From positions 1-19,108 of the forward strand of contig CANLCC010000042.1 in the NCBI GenBank assembly GCA_947488815.1: a stretch of 19,108 nucleotides of DNA, read 5' to 3'. The notes beneath the pieces were generated by a model. The model was not told where the DNA came from. It did no database searches and was given only the letters and a program-made list of their open reading frames with translations. Shown here one piece after another: positions 15,145-19,108 of the stretch (positions are counted from its first letter, which is position 1; each line of letters starts with the position of its first letter). A program made the position numbers and the translations under genes. The DNA comes from CAIQIA01 sp945861105. GTDB lineage: Bacteria; Cyanobacteriota; Cyanobacteriia; PCC-6307; Cyanobiaceae.

Positions 15145-15894
15145 ATGAGCCGCGACGACAGCCCGCTGATGATCGAGGCCTGTGGGGTGCAGAAGTGGTA
15201 TCCCAACGGCTTCCACGTGCTGCGGGGGGCCGACCTGGAGGTGCGGCGGGGCGAGCGGGTGGTGATCATGGGCCCGTCGGGCTCGGGCAAGAGCACCTTC
15301 CTGCGCACCTTCAATGCCCTGGAGGATTACCAGGAGGGCCGGGTGGTGGTCGATGGCATGGTGCTCGACGAAGACCTGCGCCACATCGATGCGATCCGCC
15401 GGGAGGTGGGCATGGTGTTCCAGCAGTTCAACCTGTTTCCGCACCTGTCGGTGCTCGACAACCTGCTGCTGGCACCGGTGCAGGTGCGGCGACGGCCGCG
15501 GGCCGAGGTGCGAACCCAGGCCCTCGAGCTGCTTGAGCGGGTGGGCATCCACGCCCAGGCCGACCGGTTCCCCGGGCAGCTGTCGGGGGGGCAGCAGCAG
15601 CGGGTGGCGATCGCCCGGGCCCTCTGCATGGAACCGCGCATCATGCTGTTCGACGAGCCCACCAGCGCCCTCGATCCGGAGATGGTGCGGGAGGTGCTGG
15701 ACGTGATGAAGCAGCTGGCGGCCGATGGCATGACGATGGTGGTGGTGACCCATGAGGTGGGGTTTGCCCGCGAGGTGGCCGACCGGGTGGTGCTGATGGA
15801 TGAGGGCGTGGTGGTGGAGCAGGCGACACCTTCGGCCTTCTTCGGGGCGCCGCAGCAGGAACGCACCCGCCGCTTTCTGGCCCAGATTCTCTGA
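15145..15894 (+). CDS. aapP: Amino-acid ABC transporter ATP-binding protein (AapP/BgtA type)
   Basis: Cytoplasmic ATPase that powers the importer, 249 aa, polar amino-acid uptake family. All motifs are intact: Walker A GPSGSGKST 43-51, Q-loop FQQFNLF (Q93), signature LSGGQQQR from 146, Walker B IMLFDE 166-171, D-loop SALD, and switch H203 in VVTHE. The ATG at 15145 lies two bases after the aapM stop. A terminator-like hairpin begins 8 bases after its stop codon. In Synechocystis BgtA is shared between two uptake systems; here it sits in the operon, so it is probably dedicated. Confidence 0.96.
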   Translation: MSRDDSPLMIEACGVQKWYPNGFHVLRGADLEVRRGERVVIMGPSGSGKSTFLRTFNALEDYQEGRVVVDGMVLDEDLRHIDAIRREVGMVFQQFNLFPHLSVLDNLLLAPVQVRRRPRAEVRTQALELLERVGIHAQADRFPGQLSGGQQQRVAIARALCMEPRIMLFDEPTSALDPEMVREVLDVMKQLAADGMTMVVVTHEVGFAREVADRVVLMDEGVVVEQATPSAFFGAPQQERTRRFLAQIL

Positions 15895-15901
15895 GGATTG
15901 C

Positions 15902-15929
15902 GGCCTCATTTTTCTCAGAAATTGAGGTC
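15902..15929 (+). terminator. Terminator-like hairpin after the amino-acid transporter operon
   Basis: GGCCTCA (15902-15908) pairs with TGAGGTC (15923-15929, one G-T pair), and TTTC pairs with GAAA inside a small internal bulge. It is followed by TTTCTGG. The U tract is modest but the position, 8 bases after the aapP stop, fits the end of the aapJQMP transcript. The inner part also contains an 11-base dyad (TTTCTCAGAAA) that might be a protein site. Confidence 0.5.
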
Positions 15930-15970
15930 TTTCTGGTGTCAGGTGGCTTTCGGCGGAGTCATTTCGTCTA

Positions 15971-15985
15971 AGCAGTCCAACTGCT
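15971..15985. promoter_or_regulatory. 15-base dyad upstream of the first LysR-type gene
   Basis: AGCAGT-CCA-ACTGCT is a perfect 6-3-6 inverted repeat 32 bases upstream of the proposed TTG start at 16018. LysR-type regulators bind dyads close to their own promoters, so this is a candidate autoregulatory operator. If translation began at the upstream TTG (15898) it would be coding sequence. Confidence 0.35.
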
Positions 15986-16017
15986 GGGAAGATGGCGAGG
16001 TCTGCATCGGCATTCGC

Positions 16018-16893
16018 TTGCTCGACGCTGAGACCCTTGAATCCTTTGACCATGTGATCTGGCGCGGTTCGGGCCATGCCGCCGCCGCGGCCCTCAACCG
16101 CAGCCAGAGTGCCGTCAACCGCCACACCCGCGAGGTGCAGCGGCTCTTTCTGTTGGAGATGCAGCGCCGGGCCGGTGATTGGCAGGTGTTCGGTGATGTG
16201 TCGTTGTTGCTGCTCGAACGGGAGGTGCACCAGCGGTTCCGGCTGCGCCGGGGGCGGGGGCTGCGGCTGGAGGGGGCCTACTGGTGGCGCCATGTGCTTG
16301 AGGCGTCTCCACCACCGGGCTGGTGCACCGGTGTGTTCAACCTGCCGGGCCCCCGGCGCCCGGTGCAGCTGCTCAAGGACCGGGTCATCGATGCCTGGGT
16401 CTACGCCGATCCCGACCTGCCCGACCACGATCCCGAGCTGGTGGTGCTGCGCTTTTCGGAAGCGGCCATCCAGCTGATCGCCGATTCCCGCCATCCGCTG
16501 CAGCAGCAGAGCGGCCTGCAGCTGGCCGACACGGGCGCCTTCCCCACCCTTGCCGTGCCGGACGAGCTGCTGCCCGAAGCCGCCAGGGCCTTCCGCGCCC
16601 TCGGCCTCTGGACCACCCCCTCCCGCATGGCCCGGTATGAACTCGACCGCTGGGAGGGCCTCTGCGAAGACGAGGTGACGATCGCCTATGGCTTCGGTCT
16701 GTCGCTGGAGGTGCAGCCTGGGCTGCGGCCCCTGCCCCTGGCCCTGCCGATGCGCACCAGTGATGCCCTGATCCTGCGGCGGGATGTTGCCGACCAGCTG
16801 CCATTCGGCGCGCTGCTGGCAGATCTGCGCCGGCGAACGGCCCACCATGGGCTGGGCCATCTCGATTACCAGCTGATCGACAGTCCCGATTAG
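16018..16893 (+). CDS. LysR-type transcriptional regulator, paralog 1
   Basis: 291 aa. The N-terminal winged helix is recognisable (FDHVIWRGSGHAAAAALNRS, then QSAVNRHTRE) but about two residues shorter than the usual LysR sequence between the GS turn and the SQ of the recognition helix. The effector domain follows: LRLEGAYWWR, VIDAWVYADPDLPD, VVLRFSE, RHPLQQQSGLQLADTGAFPT (equivalent to the AGHPLA...LADL block), and IAYGFGLSLEVQPGLRPLPL near the end. I chose the TTG at 16018 because the next gene aligns with it from that codon on. A TTG at 15898 would add 40 residues unlike the paralog. The effector is unknown. The neighbouring amino-acid transporter is a possible target. Roughly half the residues match paralog 2 by eye. 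Confidence 0.82.
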   Translation: MLDAETLESFDHVIWRGSGHAAAAALNRSQSAVNRHTREVQRLFLLEMQRRAGDWQVFGDVSLLLLEREVHQRFRLRRGRGLRLEGAYWWRHVLEASPPPGWCTGVFNLPGPRRPVQLLKDRVIDAWVYADPDLPDHDPELVVLRFSEAAIQLIADSRHPLQQQSGLQLADTGAFPTLAVPDELLPEAARAFRALGLWTTPSRMARYELDRWEGLCEDEVTIAYGFGLSLEVQPGLRPLPLALPMRTSDALILRRDVADQLPFGALLADLRRRTAHHGLGHLDYQLIDSPD

Positions 16894-16984
16894 TCGATTT
16901 CTGCATAATCAACCCGGAGAGGGGGCGGGGCGGTGGCAGAACAGCGGCGCTCTTGAAATACTTTTCTGAGAGTCTTTATTCCCC

Positions 16985-17854
16985 TTGGTCGACGAGGCCA
17001 CCTCCGAATCCCTCGACCATGTGCTCTGGTTGCGCTCTGGCTCTGCGGCGTCCGTGGCCCTCAACCGCAGCCAGAGCACCGTGAGCCGCCACGTGCGCGA
17101 AACTCTCGACCTTTTTGGACTCTCTCTGGAGCGGCGCCTGGGGGAGCAGCACCTGGTGGGGGACACCGATCTGCTGCTGCTCGAGCGCCACGTGCAGCAG
17201 CTCTACCGCCTGCGCCACGGCCGCTGTCTGCGGCTCGAGGCCGGCTACTGGTGGCGCCAGGCCCTGGCGGGGGCGCCACCCCCGGGGTGGCGGTTCGGCA
17301 CCTTTGACCATGTGGGTCCCCATCGACCGCTGCAGCTGCTGCGGGAGCGGGTGATCGACGCCTGGCTCTACGCCGACCCTGACCTGCCCGACGACGACCC
17401 CGACCTGCTGGTGCTGCGCTTCAGCGAGATGACACCGCTGCTCACCGCCGCGGCCGGCCATCCCCTCCACGGCCAGGGGCCCCTCCGCCTTGCCGACTGC
17501 CGTGCCTTCCCCTCCCTGGCCCTGCCCACCGGTGTGGTGCCGCGGGAAGAGCGGGCCTGGCGCTCCCTGGGCTTCTGGACCGCCACCTGTCCGATGCCCA
17601 CCTACCGCCCCGAATGCTGGGAGGGCCGCTGCTGCGATGGCCTCACCCTTGGCTACGGCTGGGGCCTGGGGCTGGCCCTCGAGCCCCGCCTGCGGGTCCT
17701 GCCGGTGGAGGTGCCCCTGCGCTTCTGCGACGCCCTCGTGCTGCGCCGTGACGTGGCCGATGAGCTGCCTTTCACCGTGCTGCTGCGGCAGCTGCAGGAG
17801 CTGCTCACCCCCCTCGCCGACGGCCCCGCCATGGTCTCCCTGCGGGCCGCCTGA
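16985..17854 (+). CDS. LysR-type transcriptional regulator, paralog 2
   Basis: 289 aa, starting with a TTG at 16985 (codons for LVDEATSESLDHVLW align with LLDAETLESFDHVIW of paralog 1). The winged-helix segment is SGSAASVALNRSQSTVSRHV, with the same two-residue shortening. The effector domain is closer to ordinary LysR proteins: VIDAWLYADPDLPDDDPDLL, AAAGHPLHGQGPLRLADCRA, and LGYGWGLGLALEPRLRVLPV with RRDVADELPF at the end. It lies 91 bases after paralog 1 in the same orientation, an ancient tandem duplication. No Shine-Dalgarno motif precedes the TTG. A weak promoter-like pair (TTGAAA at 16953, TTTATT at 16975) lies so close that a leaderless mRNA is possible. Function unknown. Confidence 0.83.
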   Translation: MVDEATSESLDHVLWLRSGSAASVALNRSQSTVSRHVRETLDLFGLSLERRLGEQHLVGDTDLLLLERHVQQLYRLRHGRCLRLEAGYWWRQALAGAPPPGWRFGTFDHVGPHRPLQLLRERVIDAWLYADPDLPDDDPDLLVLRFSEMTPLLTAAAGHPLHGQGPLRLADCRAFPSLALPTGVVPREERAWRSLGFWTATCPMPTYRPECWEGRCCDGLTLGYGWGLGLALEPRLRVLPVEVPLRFCDALVLRRDVADELPFTVLLRQLQELLTPLADGPAMVSLRAA

Positions 17855-17863
17855 ACCGACGCT

Positions 17864-17893
17864 TCGGCAGCATGGGGGGCACACCACTGCCGA
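17864..17893 (+). promoter_or_regulatory. Hairpin in the leader of the DUF475 gene
   Basis: TCGGCAG and CTGCCGA form a perfect 7-bp stem around a 16-base loop between the paralog 2 stop and the proposed DUF475 start. No T run follows, so it is not an ordinary terminator. It is too small to be the manganese yybP-ykoY riboswitch often seen before TerC-family genes. Role unknown. Confidence 0.3.
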
Positions 17894-17901
17894 GTCGAGG
17901 G

Positions 17902-18962
17902 ATGCCCATCCGGCGCCTGCTGCGTTATCTGTTGTTCCCCCTCGCCTGCTGTGCCGCCGGCCTGGCGGTGATCCTGGGTCTGCAGGGGGTGCAGGCGGCC
18001 TGGGTCACCCTGGTGCTGTTGCTGCTCGAGGTGTCGCTGTCGTTCGACAACGCGGTGGTCAATGCCCGCGTGCTCGAGCGCCTCACCCCCGGCCAGCAGC
18101 GTTTCTTTCTCACCTGGGGTCTGGTGATCCCGGTGTTCGGCGTGCGCTTCGTGGGCCCGTTGCTGCTGGTGGCCCTGGCCGGCGGGGTGGGCATGGGGGA
18201 AGCCCTCGATGCGGCTCTGCACCATCCCGACCACTACCGCGAGCTGCTCGAGCTGGCGGAACCGCGGATCCTGGCCTTTGGCGGCATGTTCCTGCTGATG
18301 GTGTTCCTTCGTTATTTCTTTGATGAGGCCAAGACCCTGCACTGGTTCCGCCCGCTGGAGCGGCGCCTCAGCGATGCCGGTCGCATCGAGGCCCTCGAGG
18401 TGGCCCTGGCCCTGGTGGTGCTGCTGCTGCTCGTGGCCCTGATCCCGGCGGGCCTGCGGGCCGAGGTCATGGTCGCCGGAGTGCTGGGGCTGGTGCTGCA
18501 GTTGCTGACCACCTCCCTGGCCGAAGCCTTCGGTGGCGAGGGCGAGGCCGTGGGCCGCCTGGCGGCCGGCGGTGGTCTGGCCAGCCTGATCTACCTCGAG
18601 CTGCTCGATGCCTCCTTCAGCCTCGACGGCACCATCGGCGCCTTCGCCATCACCCAGAACCTGGGGCTGATCATGGCCGGCCTGGGCCTCGGTGCCCTGT
18701 TCATCCGTTCCCTGACCCTGATGCTCACCCGTGAGCGGGCCCTCGACCAGCTCATCTTTCTGGAGCATGGCGCCCATTACGCCATCGGTGCCCTCGGATT
18801 GCTGATGCTGGCCGGCATCCTGCTCGGCCGCTGGCACTGGCACGTGCCGGAATGGCTCAGCGGCCTCATCGGTGTGGTGCTGCTGCTGCTGGCCCTGGGG
18901 GATTCCATGCGTCAGGGCGGCAGGCAGTCCGCGATCAGGGGCACCAGGCACGGTGGTGGTGA

Positions 18963-18981
<19 letters not shown>
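17902..18981 (+). CDS. DUF475 / TerC-superfamily integral membrane protein
   Basis: About 359 aa with about eight hydrophobic membrane segments. The two internally repeated acidic membrane motifs of the family are present: LEVSLSFDNAVVNARVLERL (D49, N50) and YLELLDASFSLDGTIGAFAI, each with an Asp in the membrane that probably coordinates a cation. TerC-superfamily members are implicated in metal-ion (notably manganese) export or tellurite resistance; DUF475 itself is uncharacterised, so the substrate is inferred. I chose the ATG at 17902 (MPIRRLLRYLLFPL) because it puts a basic segment directly before the first helix. An ATG at 17872 would add 10 residues. The final codons, encoding GGGEALDET, overlap the 3' end of tRNA-Thr on the other strand. 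Confidence 0.85.
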
Positions 18982-19034
<53 letters not shown>

Positions 19035-19044
19035 ATGTGGAAGG

Positions 19045-19108
19045 TGGGCCGGGTTGGATTTGAACCAACGTAGGCAGAGCCAGCGGATTTACAGTCCGCC
19101 CCCATTAA
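19045..19108 (-). tRNA. trnY-GUA: tRNA-Tyr (GUA), 5' part outside window
   Basis: The 3' 64 nt of a tRNA on the minus strand. The anticodon arm is GCGGA-CTGTAAA-TCCGC (anticodon GTA). A long variable arm (CTGGCTCTGCCTACG) is expected for bacterial tRNA-Tyr. The T arm is GTTGG-TTCAAAT-CCAAC and the acceptor 3' strand is CCGGCCC plus discriminator A. The acceptor 5' strand and most of the D arm lie beyond the edge. CCA is not encoded. Confidence 0.95.

Noticed and set aside
16876..16898. ATCGAC / GTCGAT stem with an 11-base loop over the paralog 1 stop
   Set aside because: Weak stem, large loop and only a short T run; not strong enough to call a terminator.

Overview
This window looks like chromosome from a GC-rich unicellular picocyanobacterium of the Cyanobium / freshwater Synechococcus type (alpha-cyanobacteria). 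The basis is the photosynthesis genes petB, petD and psaE, the PsaE and PetB sequences, the thylakoid-type CtpA protease, the very high GC content, and a gene order (ctpA/petB-petD, psaE-mutM, LysM-aldehyde dehydrogenase) that I recall from picocyanobacterial genomes. Coding density is very high, no gene-free stretch reaches 300 bases, and I see no insertion sequence, phage gene or CRISPR array.

Layout. Positions 1-1863 (minus): an HD-domain phosphohydrolase (cut by the window edge) downstream of ctpA, the D1-processing protease. Positions 1928-3115 (plus): petB and petD, two core subunits of the cytochrome b6f complex, divergent from ctpA and ended by a strong hairpin terminator. Positions 3133-7158 (minus): a compressed run transcribed psaE > mutM > mtnB > mtnC > GH100 invertase, covering photosystem I, repair of oxidised guanine, two steps of methionine salvage and sucrose cleavage. 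Gaps are tiny or negative. Positions 7237-c.9980 (plus): an unrecognised conserved protein with an HTH-like segment, then a RecQ helicase whose reading frame runs into the convergent LysM gene. Positions 9836-11846 (minus): an aldehyde dehydrogenase followed by a secreted LysM protein.

Positions 11920-15894 (plus): a complete four-gene ABC importer for amino acids (lipoprotein receptor, two permeases, ATPase; Aap / Nat-II type), coupled by 4-base overlaps and followed by a terminator-like hairpin. Positions 16018-17854 (plus): two tandem, diverged paralogous LysR-type regulators with a shortened DNA-binding helix region and TTG starts. Positions 17902-18981 (plus): a DUF475 / TerC-superfamily membrane protein. 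Its 3' end overlaps a tRNA-Thr gene on the other strand, followed by the 3' part of tRNA-Tyr at the window edge.

Most genes are housekeeping. The parts most worth a second look are the LysR pair and its dyad-bearing upstream region, the HTH-like protein divergent from psaE, and three convergent overlaps: the petD terminator with the invertase, recQ with LysM, and DUF475 with tRNA-Thr.
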